64,000 nt of DNA from IMG/VR virus record IMGVR_UViG_3300031884_000002, positions 62,001-126,000 of that record. One strand, 5' to 3'. This document shows, piece by piece, positions 7,609 through 15,537 of the stretch. A program made the position numbers and the translations under genes. Numbering within the stretch: the first letter of the stretch is position 1; each line of letters starts with the position of its first letter. The DNA is from a virus. The notes below the pieces were generated by a model, which saw only the letters and a list, made by a program, of their open reading frames with translations, was not told the DNA's origin and searched no databases.

Positions 7609-8973
7609 TTATTTCTGTTTTATTTCTTCTGTGTCGCATAATGTAAACACCATACCTCGTGATTCAATGTTATTTTTTAAAGTAGATTTAAACTTGAACC
7701 AAGGGAATTCACCGGCTAATTTAAATCCTTTTGTTGTGTTTAGTACAATTTCATTACAACAAGTTCTTTCGGCGTGTTTACATAACATAGCTACAGTTTG
7801 TTTAATAAAAGCATCGGTTCTTTTTTCAAAATTGTTAGCGACAACTGCTGATTTGCTATTAAAACACGAAACATTCCCAGAACGACGTTCACATTTTCTA
7901 TCCTGTGAAAACCTATCAATATATTCTCTTCTTTTTTCTGACAAATGAACTCCATAATCCTCAGATAAAATTGATTGGAGTTCTTTTAATTTATTTTCTG
8001 GAATATGAGGATATAATTCTTTAACTGTATTAGCATCTAATACTTTGGATAATAATATCTTTTCCTCGGCTACCCATCTGTTAATATTATCTGCGTTATA
8101 CACTTGGAACTTTCTACCACCAACCCACATAGCAAGAAAAGTATCAGGGGCAGTAAATAACATCATTGTTCTATTATTTTTTTTGTCTAAAAGAGAACGT
8201 GGTTGTTTTACTACAATTTTAACTTTATAAGCAGCTTTTTGTTTGTTCCCATTATCATCTCGTTGAGTGATAGTATGATGATGAACTCCTCCTACTCGTT
8301 CACGAACAATCGCACAACTTCCCCATTTAGCATTTCCTTCCATTATTGCTTTCAAGTTTCCATGCTCTCTGCCAAAATTATCACCTCCCGCCAATCTTAA
8401 TTGAATTCTATTATTTATTCTTCCGCATCCAATTACAAATTCTATTACATAAGCAATAGACCCACAAGTATTTAACACTTTTATATCACAAGCCACAGAA
8501 GGTATTTCTAATGGTTGTCCTTCTTTATAGAAGGGTTGATTTTCCCGCCCAAGAAACACAAGCAACTTCTTTTTATTAAATAATTTAGTAATTTTATTCT
8601 GAAGAGTCGATGCGATTACTGATGATGGAATTAAAGGAAATAATTTCCGTGCTTCATTATAAATTTTCTTTTGTAGGGCATTATATTTTTCCTTAGATGG
8701 AGAAACATATTTTTCATCCAATCCACTTTTAACTGGTTCGCTCTTAAACAAGGATGATAACGCCCAATTATGAAACAAATCGTTTTGCTTAAATAATTCA
8801 TCTAATCGAGAATCAACTTCTTTCCATTCCATATTAAGAGGTTCTGCAATAGGTAGGGTAATGGAAAATACATTACTTACAGTATCCGCTGTAAACGCAT
8901 ATGGCTTGGGTTCCTGCCATAGCCAACCATCTCGAAGTTCGAGCAACCCTTTTTTATTTACTTCAAATTTCAT
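7609..8973 (-). CDS. Compact Cas12/TnpB-like effector with degenerate RuvC
   Basis: A 454-aa protein. Residues 60-140 resemble the helical region of compact type V effectors (FHNWALSSLF, ARKLFPLIPSSVIASTLQNK, VFLGRENQPFY). Residues 160-260 resemble the oligonucleotide-binding (WED) part (IQLRLAGGDN, AIMEGNAKWGSCAIVRE). RuvC-I may be at TAPDTFLAMWV (Asp277), without the usual glycine. RuvC-II reads EIVLNTTKGF: the catalytic Glu of the IVxED motif is Asn412. It is followed by FPWFKFKSTLKNNIESRG, the conserved helix of TnpB/Cas12, and stops before the zinc ribbon and RuvC-III. It is therefore probably nuclease-dead and could act as an RNA-guided DNA-binding repressor. Its ATG overlaps the phosphoesterase stop (ATGA). 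Array 1 follows downstream. Confidence 0.75.
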   Translation of the reverse strand: MKFEVNKKGLLELRDGWLWQEPKPYAFTADTVSNVFSITLPIAEPLNMEWKEVDSRLDELFKQNDLFHNWALSSLFKSEPVKSGLDEKYVSPSKEKYNALQKKIYNEARKLFPLIPSSVIASTLQNKITKLFNKKKLLVFLGRENQPFYKEGQPLEIPSVACDIKVLNTCGSIAYVIEFVIGCGRINNRIQLRLAGGDNFGREHGNLKAIMEGNAKWGSCAIVRERVGGVHHHTITQRDDNGNKQKAAYKVKIVVKQPRSLLDKKNNRTMMLFTAPDTFLAMWVGGRKFQVYNADNINRWVAEEKILLSKVLDANTVKELYPHIPENKLKELQSILSEDYGVHLSEKRREYIDRFSQDRKCERRSGNVSCFNSKSAVVANNFEKRTDAFIKQTVAMLCKHAERTCCNEIVLNTTKGFKLAGEFPWFKFKSTLKNNIESRGMVFTLCDTEEIKQK

Positions 8974-9860
8974 AACATTAAGGATTTAAGACCTTTATCG
9001 ATTTTATCCAATGGAATATAATCAACCGGACTACTATTAAAATTTACAATTGTTCCATTCGTAATATGATAAACATCAACTTGACTTAAATTTTTATAAG
9101 TTGAAATATATGCAAATCCGTGTTGCCATGCATTGGCACGCCCACCTTTAGTAGCAAATTCCGGAGAAAGATTACATAAACATCCAATCGACCACGACCA
9201 CATAATATCTTTATCTCCCGCTTCATTGATACGATTTCGTTTACTAAAATCTTTATAAGTAATAGCATGACTATCCGCATGAACAACTCTATGATTTTGC
9301 ATCATATATTGAGTTTCACTAAGTCCATTGCCATGCATAACATAGACATCTCCAACTTCATATATTGGACGAATAGAGCCTCCATTCCAAGGAATATAAG
9401 TTATATTAAGTTCTTTCCATATGGAACATTTACGAATACTTATACCATCTCCAAAACTTCGAAGCAAATCATTTTTTCTTAATTCAAATTCGGAACGATA
9501 TTCGTGATTACCTTCGATAAAAATAATTTCAGCATTGGGCACAAACTTACGAATAACACGGAGAAATTCTTTTCCCATATTAAGAGTTTCTTTCCACGCA
9601 GAAAAATGATATTCTCCATCGTCAGTCATAATCAATCCTCCCTTATTTATTTTAGCAGTCCATCCAGAGCACTGTTGATTATCAAACATATCTCCCATAA
9701 TAATAACTCTATCAGCACCATATTTTTTAATAATCTGCATCAATGGAGACAATGCAACTGGATCATGACGGCAATCTGGCAATTTAACCTTTCCATCTAC
9801 TAACAATGCTGCTTGAAGATGTAAATCTGGAATTGTAATTGTTGTCTCTAATTTATTCAT
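8970..9860 (-). CDS. Calcineurin-like metallophosphoesterase
   Basis: A 296-aa protein with the family's metal-binding motifs: IPDLHLQ (DxH), IIMGDMFDN (GDxxD), IEGNHEYR (GNHE) and VMHGNG. Such enzymes hydrolyse phosphodiesters or phosphomonoesters; substrate unknown. It is first in an operon from the promoter at 9870-9898, and its stop overlaps the Cas12-like start by 4 nt, so the two are co-transcribed and probably translationally coupled. Related phosphoesterases are common in large phages, so a role in the CRISPR system is only a possibility. Confidence 0.85.
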   Translation of the reverse strand: MNKLETTITIPDLHLQAALLVDGKVKLPDCRHDPVALSPLMQIIKKYGADRVIIMGDMFDNQQCSGWTAKINKGGLIMTDDGEYHFSAWKETLNMGKEFLRVIRKFVPNAEIIFIEGNHEYRSEFELRKNDLLRSFGDGISIRKCSIWKELNITYIPWNGGSIRPIYEVGDVYVMHGNGLSETQYMMQNHRVVHADSHAITYKDFSKRNRINEAGDKDIMWSWSIGCLCNLSPEFATKGGRANAWQHGFAYISTYKNLSQVDVYHITNGTIVNFNSSPVDYIPLDKIDKGLKSLML

Positions 9861-9869
9861 TATTGAAGG

Positions 9870-9898
9870 AGTATATCAGGTTAATAAAAAAATGTCAA
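9870..9898 (-). promoter_or_regulatory. Promoter for the phosphoesterase/Cas12-like/array unit
   Basis: Minus-strand TTGACA (9893-9898) and TATACT (9870-9875) with a 17-bp spacer, 10 bp before the ATG at 9860. No other clear promoter is seen before the array. Confidence 0.65.
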
Positions 9899-9902
9899 TA
9901 AT

Positions 9903-10094
9903 TTATTCGGGCACTATTTTAACGGTGACTTTTCCCGGTTGGGTAAGAAAACCTTCATTATGAAGATAATAAATAAAATCGGCACAGAACTCTTTTCGCT
10001 CATATCCTTCAAGTCCTAACATAGTCCAAGGATGATTACCATATATCGTAATTGCATTTCCATCTATTTTGAACTTTATATTGCGTAAGTTCAT
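9903..10094 (-). CDS. Hypothetical protein, 63 aa
   Basis: A 63-aa mixed alpha/beta protein (IKFKIDGNAITIYG ... GKVTVKIVPE). No family recognised. It starts immediately after the stop of the preceding gene, in the operon that begins at 11532. Confidence 0.6.
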   Translation of the reverse strand: MNLRNIKFKIDGNAITIYGNHPWTMLGLEGYERKEFCADFIYYLHNEGFLTQPGKVTVKIVPE

Positions 10095-10460
10095 TTATAT
10101 CTTAACAATATCCTCATAATGATTATTACATTCGGCCTCTTTAATATAACGTTTAGCGGTTCGGTGTCGAGATTCATCTGGAAACTTTCTAATTACAGAA
10201 TACAATAATTCATTATAATTGTCAAGTAAGTTTTTAACGCAACGATGACACATCCAATATTCTGTTTTATTAGGTTCTCCTAAGTTTAAACAACCTACAG
10301 TAGTCCATTTGCATACAGAACAAGTTGGATTTGTTTTATTACAGACTTCATTTATTAAATCAGTCGGTGTAACTTTATTCATATTTTTAAAGAAACGTTT
10401 AAAATCATCAACCTCTTCATCAATTGCATTGTTATCCAAATCGTTATATTTATAATTCAT
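10095..10460 (-). CDS. Zinc-binding hypothetical protein, 121 aa
   Basis: A 121-aa protein with an acidic N-terminus and a central cysteine set (CNKTNPTCSVCKW ... CHRCVKN) likely to bind zinc. Its ATG overlaps the upstream stop by ATGA. Function unknown. Confidence 0.65.
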   Translation of the reverse strand: MNYKYNDLDNNAIDEEVDDFKRFFKNMNKVTPTDLINEVCNKTNPTCSVCKWTTVGCLNLGEPNKTEYWMCHRCVKNLLDNYNELLYSVIRKFPDESRHRTAKRYIKEAECNNHYEDIVKI

Positions 10461-10849
10461 AATTTATTTTTTCTATCTTCTAAAATTGAATTAATAGCAG
10501 TTTTATAGATTTCTCCTAATTTTGGCTGTTTTAATATCATTTCCAAATGTTCGGTTTCACATTTACTGACTAATACATATTTAAATGGTCCATTACCATC
10601 TTTACCATATGTTCCCCACACTAATTTATTTTTAATAGTTTCTAATGAGTCGGTATCAGATAAGTTCCATTCTTCATATAATGAAGTATGTAAATCACCA
10701 CAACGACGAATATAAGAACAGCCACCGTCTGCTGCTATACTGGCACCATTGGCAAATGTATAAGAAACATAATCATGAGTATTACGAGAAAGGATAAAAA
10801 TATCCTCGTTTGGTTTCTCTAAAATCTTTATTGCATTTTGTATAATCAT
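10457..10849 (-). CDS. Hypothetical protein, 130 aa
   Basis: A 130-aa protein with a beta-rich N-terminal half (DIFILSRNTHDYVSYTFANG) and a helical C-terminus (LGEIYKTAINSILEDRKNK). No family recognised. It sits in a tight operon, 3 nt after the preceding stop. Confidence 0.6.
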   Translation of the reverse strand: MIIQNAIKILEKPNEDIFILSRNTHDYVSYTFANGASIAADGGCSYIRRCGDLHTSLYEEWNLSDTDSLETIKNKLVWGTYGKDGNGPFKYVLVSKCETEHLEMILKQPKLGEIYKTAINSILEDRKNKL

Positions 10850-10852
10850 AAT

Positions 10853-11068
10853 TTATTTATAAGTTTTCCATATAATTGGAAAACAAGGTATAAAACATAG
10901 ATACCAAGTGGTTTCCGTGGCATTTAATTCTACGATTTCGGTAAATGAATGATTGCTAGAATAACCGTGATTTTTTAACAAATCTCCACAATGGCAAGTT
11001 GGTTCGGATTTAACAGTTTTCCAGTATAATCCAATCCAACAATCCTGTTTAACAAATTGCATTTTCAT
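10853..11068 (-). CDS. Hypothetical protein, about 71 aa
   Basis: The likely start is the ATG at 11068 (MKMQFVKQDCW), 5 nt after the stop of the upstream gene, rather than an ATG 33 nt earlier inside that gene. Contains a Cys/His stretch (PTCHCGDLLKNHG). Function unknown. Confidence 0.6.
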   Translation of the reverse strand: MKMQFVKQDCWIGLYWKTVKSEPTCHCGDLLKNHGYSSNHSFTEIVELNATETTWYLCFIPCFPIIWKTYK

Positions 11069-11073
11069 ATTTC

Positions 11074-11532
11074 TTAATTCCAATAAGAATATAGTAACCA
11101 CTTGGGTTCTTCGGTGTATTTAATATTATATTTTTTACAAAAATCGGTAATTATAGTTGGGTCTTGTTTAGTTATTTCTTGCAATTCCAACGGATATCCA
11201 CGATTTGCCGTTTGTTCAGTTCCTCTAATTCCTATAATATACATAGGACATTCGTGATGACAATGAGTAAACACTTCAACCGGACATTTATTATTTTTTA
11301 CAATTTCACGTTGCTCGTCAAAATATTTATCAATTATTTCTTGGGAAGGACGAATACCATTTAAATATTCTCCATTTTCATCATAAATTTCGAAGGATGG
11401 TTTAAATTTCGAAACTTCACGTAAATACCATTCTTCAAAATCCCCATCAAAGGGTTCATTGTCCCACGGAAATTCAGTTCCTTCCTCAAAGGGAATTCCA
11501 TAACAAATATTAGCATCAGTTGATTGTCCCAT
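11074..11532 (-). CDS. Hypothetical protein, 152 aa
   Basis: A 152-aa acidic protein with no recognised family. Contains CPVEVFTHCHHECPMY, a Cys/His cluster that might bind metal. First gene of the operon from the promoter at 11542-11569. Confidence 0.6.
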   Translation of the reverse strand: MGQSTDANICYGIPFEEGTEFPWDNEPFDGDFEEWYLREVSKFKPSFEIYDENGEYLNGIRPSQEIIDKYFDEQREIVKNNKCPVEVFTHCHHECPMYIIGIRGTEQTANRGYPLELQEITKQDPTIITDFCKKYNIKYTEEPKWLLYSYWN

Positions 11533-11541
11533 AATTTTAAA

Positions 11542-11569
11542 AGTATATCAGAGTTTAGATTAAAGTCAA
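11542..11569 (-). promoter_or_regulatory. Promoter for the 9.9-11.5 kb operon
   Basis: Minus-strand TTGACT (11564-11569) and TATACT (11542-11547), 16-bp spacer. Confidence 0.65.
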
Positions 11570-11613
11570 TCAAAAAATATTTTCATTTTGTCTGACGTTT
11601 TTTGCTTTGACGT

Positions 11614-11623
11614 TATATTTATA
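11614..11623 (+). promoter_or_regulatory. TATATTTATA element before a GIY-YIG endonuclease
   Basis: TATATTTATA ends 4 nt before the ATG at 11628 and lies in a block of upstream sequence that is also conserved at 58480-58530 before the second GIY-YIG gene. Confidence 0.5.
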
Positions 11624-11627
11624 GTGT

Positions 11628-12812
11628 ATGAATGATGCATCAAAATTAAACCAAAGTCAAGAGAAAGAAGTTATATGGGAAGAAAGAAATTATACAGAAC
11701 CAGAGAAGAATTACTTGAACAGCAACGTGCCAGAGCAAAACGATATTACAACAAAAACAAACAAAGAATATCCGCTGTCAGAATGGCCAATTACTATAAA
11801 GCCAATAAAAAGCGGAATATACAAAATAATAAATAAAATTAATAATAAATATTATGTAGGAAGTGCTAAAAATATAAGAAACAGATGGAAAAAGCACTTT
11901 ACTGATCTAAATACAAATCGACATCCCAACTATCATTTGCAGAGCGCATATAATAAATATGGAAAAGATAGTTTTATTTTTACATTTATAGAAGAAGTCG
12001 AATCTAATAAAAAACTGTTATATAAAGTAGAATATAAATATTTAAGAATTGCTAAAAAAGAAAAACCAAATGTATATAATTTAAGGTTTAAACCGGCTGG
12101 AGGACCAACCGATACATATGGGCGATGGAAAATATCAGAATATAACAAAACAAGAGTATTTACGAAAGAAACAAGAGCAAAAATGTCGGCGGCATTAAAA
12201 AGAAGAAAAGTAACAAACGAAACACGACAAAAACTAAGTGATACTAATAAATTATATTATTCTATACCTGAAAACAGACAAAAACTCATAGAAATGAGTA
12301 AAAAAGTAAATCGGCAGAAAATAGGAATTAAAAATAGAGACAAAACTATATATAAATTTATAAATGTAAATACAGGAGAAATATTCGAAGGAATTAGATA
12401 TGATTTTAGAACAAAATATAACTTAAGGAAAAGCAGTGTTAATGGAGTTATTAAAAAACGAAGAAAGACAGTTAGTGGCTGGAGATTATTTGATAATTCA
12501 TATGTTCCAATTGTCGGAAAAAATAACAAATATAAAAATAAAGAAGAATCAAATTTTTCCAAACGCAAAATTAAAAATAGACCTTCAAAAGAGGAACTTC
12601 TCACAATGATATGGAATAAATCCACAATTCAAATAAGTAATGAGTTTTGCGTGAGCAAAGGAGCAATTAGAAAATGGTGTATAGGATACAATATACCACT
12701 TCCTCCTGTTGGTTATTGGATTAAATTAAAATATGGATATAAAGATGAATGTCTTAAAATAAAAGAAGAACAATTTAAAAAATTTAATCTTGTTTGTAAT
12801 TTTGATTTATAA
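11628..12812 (+). CDS. GIY-YIG homing endonuclease
   Basis: A GIY-YIG catalytic domain starts at SGIYKIINK (residue about 62) with NKYYVGSAKNIRNRW and the HLQSAYNKYGKDSF region. NUMOD3-like DNA-binding repeats follow (TRAKMSAALKRR, TRQKLSDTNK, NRQKLIEMSK) and a C-terminal HTH (IQISNEFCVSKGAIRKW). The first 60 residues are probably not native: that stretch is conserved in the MGRKK frame instead. Its 3' end overlaps the end of the convergent RNA ligase gene by 29 bp. Confidence 0.85.
   Translation: MNDASKLNQSQEKEVIWEERNYTEPEKNYLNSNVPEQNDITTKTNKEYPLSEWPITIKPIKSGIYKIINKINNKYYVGSAKNIRNRWKKHFTDLNTNRHPNYHLQSAYNKYGKDSFIFTFIEEVESNKKLLYKVEYKYLRIAKKEKPNVYNLRFKPAGGPTDTYGRWKISEYNKTRVFTKETRAKMSAALKRRKVTNETRQKLSDTNKLYYSIPENRQKLIEMSKKVNRQKIGIKNRDKTIYKFINVNTGEIFEGIRYDFRTKYNLRKSSVNGVIKKRRKTVSGWRLFDNSYVPIVGKNNKYKNKEESNFSKRKIKNRPSKEELLTMIWNKSTIQISNEFCVSKGAIRKWCIGYNIPLPPVGYWIKLKYGYKDECLKIKEEQFKKFNLVCNFDL
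11675..11836 (+). CDS. Basic MGRKK peptide overlapping the GIY-YIG gene in another frame
   Basis: A 53-codon frame starting MGRKKLYRTREELLEQQRAR, with YYNKNK-like basic helices. Compared with the copy at 58580, most differences are silent third-position changes in this frame and replacements in the GIY-YIG frame, so this frame is the one under selection. It ends where GIYKII begins, in the frame one base earlier. A purine-rich stretch (GAGAAAGAAG) precedes its ATG. It may be the true N-terminal DNA-binding part of the endonuclease, joined by a +1 shift. Confidence 0.6.
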   Translation: MGRKKLYRTREELLEQQRARAKRYYNKNKQRISAVRMANYYKANKKRNIQNNK

Positions 12813-13779
12813 TTTTCAAAGACCACGATTTTCCAATGCTATTAGAGTAAAATGGAATTATAGGACTTACAACAATTCCTTCGGCTGGTTTATTGTTGGG
12901 ATATAATTGTTTATCGGCGATTTGTCTAAAATATTCTACTGTATGAATGTTTTTATCAAAAACAAACCGGTCAATGAGCGGAACAATAGGAATGTTCAAT
13001 GTATTGCATAAAGTATTTAACTCATCCCAAGTATATAAATTACGAGTATCCAAATCTTTTGCTCTGAATATTCTAAGTTGCCGATCCTTTAATTCTAATC
13101 TGTTTCCATTCAATCCGGTGCCGATAGACTCTGCTTGAATAGCAATATTTTTATTTAATTGAATTAGTTTAGATTTAATATCATATTTATCAACCATTTG
13201 ATATGGAAATCCTTCTCCTTCTTTTAACTTCAGGCGACGACTACAAGCGTCAAATTCGGAATTATTGTAGATAAAAGTAGTGCTACTACCATCCATCTTT
13301 TGGGTTATAACTACTTCTTTACCATCTAATTCCAATAATGCTTCAGGATAACTTAATAAATTGAGTTCATCACTAATGGAAATTAGCGAAGATGGAAATC
13401 CACCTTTAGTTTCTCCATTATTTATAAAAGTCTCCGGTTTTTCATATTTCAATACTCCCAATATAGAAGTAACATCATCCCCAATATTATATTCTCCATT
13501 CGGGAGAATAGACAATGGTTGAACTAACCCGCTTGATGGAGTACCTTTGAACCGAGCATTCCAAACACGATATTTCTGCTTTTCCATGAATTTGAAATTT
13601 TCTGTTGGTGGCACAATACTATCAATCTCAATAAAAACTACCTTATCTCCATTTTTAAATTGTCCCTTGGACACCACAACCGGCCATTCTTTAATTTTAG
13701 CACATTCAAGGCGCAAAACTTCCGGATTTGGATGTGGTGTTATAGAGTGTATAGTTTCTATGTATGCTAATTTACTCAT
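12784..13779 (-). CDS. RNA ligase, DRB0094-like
   Basis: A 331-aa protein with an N-terminal OB-like domain (VVVSKGQFKNGDKVVFIEID) and a nucleotidyltransferase domain. Motif I is TQKMDGSS with Lys161 as the AMP acceptor. Motif IV EGIVVSP and motif V SLKIIN are visible. Length and order fit the DRB0094/Rnl5 group of ATP-dependent RNA ligases, which seal 3'-OH/5'-phosphate ends. In phages such ligases repair RNAs cut by host nucleases. It has its own promoter at 13789-13816. Confidence 0.85.
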   Translation of the reverse strand: MSKLAYIETIHSITPHPNPEVLRLECAKIKEWPVVVSKGQFKNGDKVVFIEIDSIVPPTENFKFMEKQKYRVWNARFKGTPSSGLVQPLSILPNGEYNIGDDVTSILGVLKYEKPETFINNGETKGGFPSSLISISDELNLLSYPEALLELDGKEVVITQKMDGSSTTFIYNNSEFDACSRRLKLKEGEGFPYQMVDKYDIKSKLIQLNKNIAIQAESIGTGLNGNRLELKDRQLRIFRAKDLDTRNLYTWDELNTLCNTLNIPIVPLIDRFVFDKNIHTVEYFRQIADKQLYPNNKPAEGIVVSPIIPFYSNSIGKSWSLKIINQNYKQD

Positions 13780-13788
13780 AATGGTTAA

Positions 13789-13816
13789 AGTATATAGGTA
13801 AAATCTAAAATGTCAA
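13789..13816 (-). promoter_or_regulatory. Promoter for the RNA ligase gene
   Basis: Minus-strand TTGACA (13811-13816) and TATACT (13789-13794), 16-bp spacer. Confidence 0.7.
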
Positions 13817-13818
13817 GG

Positions 13819-13845
13819 TCTATTTATTTTGAATATATAAATAGA
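13819..13845 (-). terminator. AT-rich dyad between operons
   Basis: TCTATTTAT (13819-13827) and ATAAATAGA (13837-13845) form a 9-bp inverted repeat just downstream of the gene ending at 13863. It could be a weak terminator; it lacks a strong U-tract, so this is tentative. Confidence 0.3.
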
Positions 13846-13862
13846 AACTATCGGTGAAAACA

Positions 13863-14102
13863 TTATAAAGTCGCAATAAGCTCTGGTTTAGTTCTAAAAA
13901 TACGAATCCCTAATTCCGACTCATAAAACCCACGATGATTAGAGTTTATAGTATAATCTATAATAAGCATTGGATGATTTGTGTTTTTTACAACATCTAT
14001 ATAATAATGAATTTGTATATCATGTATAGAGAATTTTTCTGGTTTATTATTTAACATCATCCAGATAGTATCTCCGATATTTAATTTAGTTTCAAATGTC
14101 AT
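13863..14102 (-). CDS. Hypothetical protein, 79 aa
   Basis: A 79-aa protein starting FETKLNIGDTIWMM, a barrel-like opening also seen at 37455 (FNLGDEVWIYG) and 39183 (YKIGNFVWYM). The three may be related small phage proteins. Function unknown. Confidence 0.6.
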   Translation of the reverse strand: MTFETKLNIGDTIWMMLNNKPEKFSIHDIQIHYYIDVVKNTNHPMLIIDYTINSNHRGFYESELGIRIFRTKPELIATL

Positions 14103-14107
14103 ATAGT

Positions 14108-14353
14108 TTATTCATACGGTCTATTATCTTTTAAATCTTCAGTTAAATAATCATATACTCTGTCTTTAAATACGGTGTCGCTCAATCCCCACTGTTCCGC
14201 TATGAACTTTATATCGATTGGAAGTGTATTATATATTTTATCCAATTGATTGTCAGTAGGTTCAGTATCATTGTTATGAGCGGTCAACGCATCAATAATA
14301 ACATCGTTGAATGCGTCTTGGTCTGATTCTGAATATTCTTTATATTTTTTCAT
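14108..14353 (-). CDS. Hypothetical acidic protein, 81 aa
   Basis: An 81-aa acidic, mostly helical protein (FNDVIIDALTAHNNDTEPTDNQ). Its ATG overlaps the CoaD-CoaE stop by ATGA, so it is co-translated with that enzyme. Function unknown. Confidence 0.6.
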   Translation of the reverse strand: MKKYKEYSESDQDAFNDVIIDALTAHNNDTEPTDNQLDKIYNTLPIDIKFIAEQWGLSDTVFKDRVYDYLTEDLKDNRPYE

Positions 14354-15537
14354 GATAATCCAATAGATTTAAAAAAGTTTTCCCTATGTAAAATGGAAAA
14401 TAATTCTAATTGTTTAGCATCTTTATTTTGTAAATCATAAATCGGTTGACCTTTTTCATTTTTAATTAAAACAATCTTACCATGTCCAGTATCTTCAATA
14501 GATTTCATTAAACTTCTAACTTTTTGATTATTATTGAATTGAGATTTTAGGCGTCTATTAACATCGGACCAGTTATTCTGATATCTTTCTAATAAACGCC
14601 GAATTAATTCATCGGTAGATGTATCTACAACAATCACATTATTATTACATAGATAATGCATATTACAATCTATAAGCAATGCTCCATTTAGAATAATAAG
14701 TCCTGTTTTACCAGCAATTTGCTTTCTAATTTCTCTAATCATTATAGGCTTATATAAATCTTGTATTTTTTTATTAAAAAAACAATCATTAAATATTGCT
14801 TCCTGTAAATCTAATTTTATAATTTTAAAATATTCAGTCTTATTTTTATCGGATAACATTTCCATCACGGTTTTACGCATATCCATTACTTCAATATTTT
14901 CCTTAAATGTATCGCCATATGTTAAATTATATGCAATTTTATCCATATCTATATGAGTAACTGGTAAATTAGAATACCCATCAATCAATAACTGAGTTAT
15001 ATAAGATTTACCACAACCAATGGTGCCGGTAACTCCGATAATATATTGTTGATTTATTTTAATTTCCAATAATTGCTTGGCCGATAAAGAAACATAATCC
15101 CTAACATCGCCATTGTATTTAATCAATTCTTTGGCGGCTGATGAACTAATTTTAGCATCAATCGGATTAGAAAATAAAACACAAGTATCAACTCCGTTTT
15201 CCTGTGCCACCGTTACTTCGTGTAACATTCGTTCATATTCCGTATCTTTAATATCCCGAATACCTTTAATAATAGTAACAATACCTTTGGAACGAGCATA
15301 ATCGCTAACTAATTGATTATCAGGGAGAACATCAACTTCAAACTCGGTTGATAATAAAGAAGGCAGAGCACTATAAATAAGTCCAATCCGTTCTTCAATA
15401 TTAAATGTATATTTTTTAGCAGGATTATTCGCCACTAAAACAACCACCTTGTCAAACATTTTTAGTGCTCGCTTAACAATGTTGGCGTGTCCCTCGTGAA
15501 AACAATCAAAACTTCCAGCGTAAATACAAGATTTCAT
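14350..15537 (-). CDS. coaDE: Bifunctional CoaD-CoaE: phosphopantetheine adenylyltransferase fused to dephospho-CoA kinase
   Basis: A 395-aa protein. Residues 1-155 are a CoaD-type nucleotidyltransferase: YAGSFDCFHEGHANI (HxGH class), VIIKGIRD-like IIKGIRDIKDTEYE and KISSSAAKEL. Residues about 163-395 are a CoaE-type P-loop kinase: GVTGTIGCGKSYIT and HIDMDKIAY. Together they would catalyse the last two steps of coenzyme A synthesis. The two enzymes are normally separate in bacteria; the fusion parallels eukaryotic COASY in order. It is notable beside an ACP-bearing rIIB. Confidence 0.85.
   Translation of the reverse strand: MKSCIYAGSFDCFHEGHANIVKRALKMFDKVVVLVANNPAKKYTFNIEERIGLIYSALPSLLSTEFEVDVLPDNQLVSDYARSKGIVTIIKGIRDIKDTEYERMLHEVTVAQENGVDTCVLFSNPIDAKISSSAAKELIKYNGDVRDYVSLSAKQLLEIKINQQYIIGVTGTIGCGKSYITQLLIDGYSNLPVTHIDMDKIAYNLTYGDTFKENIEVMDMRKTVMEMLSDKNKTEYFKIIKLDLQEAIFNDCFFNKKIQDLYKPIMIREIRKQIAGKTGLIILNGALLIDCNMHYLCNNNVIVVDTSTDELIRRLLERYQNNWSDVNRRLKSQFNNNQKVRSLMKSIEDTGHGKIVLIKNEKGQPIYDLQNKDAKQLELFSILHRENFFKSIGLS

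Noticed and set aside
7562-7948. Plus-strand reading frame opposite the Cas12-like gene.
   Set aside because: Antisense shadow; the minus-strand frame has the conserved motifs, promoter and overlap with its neighbour.
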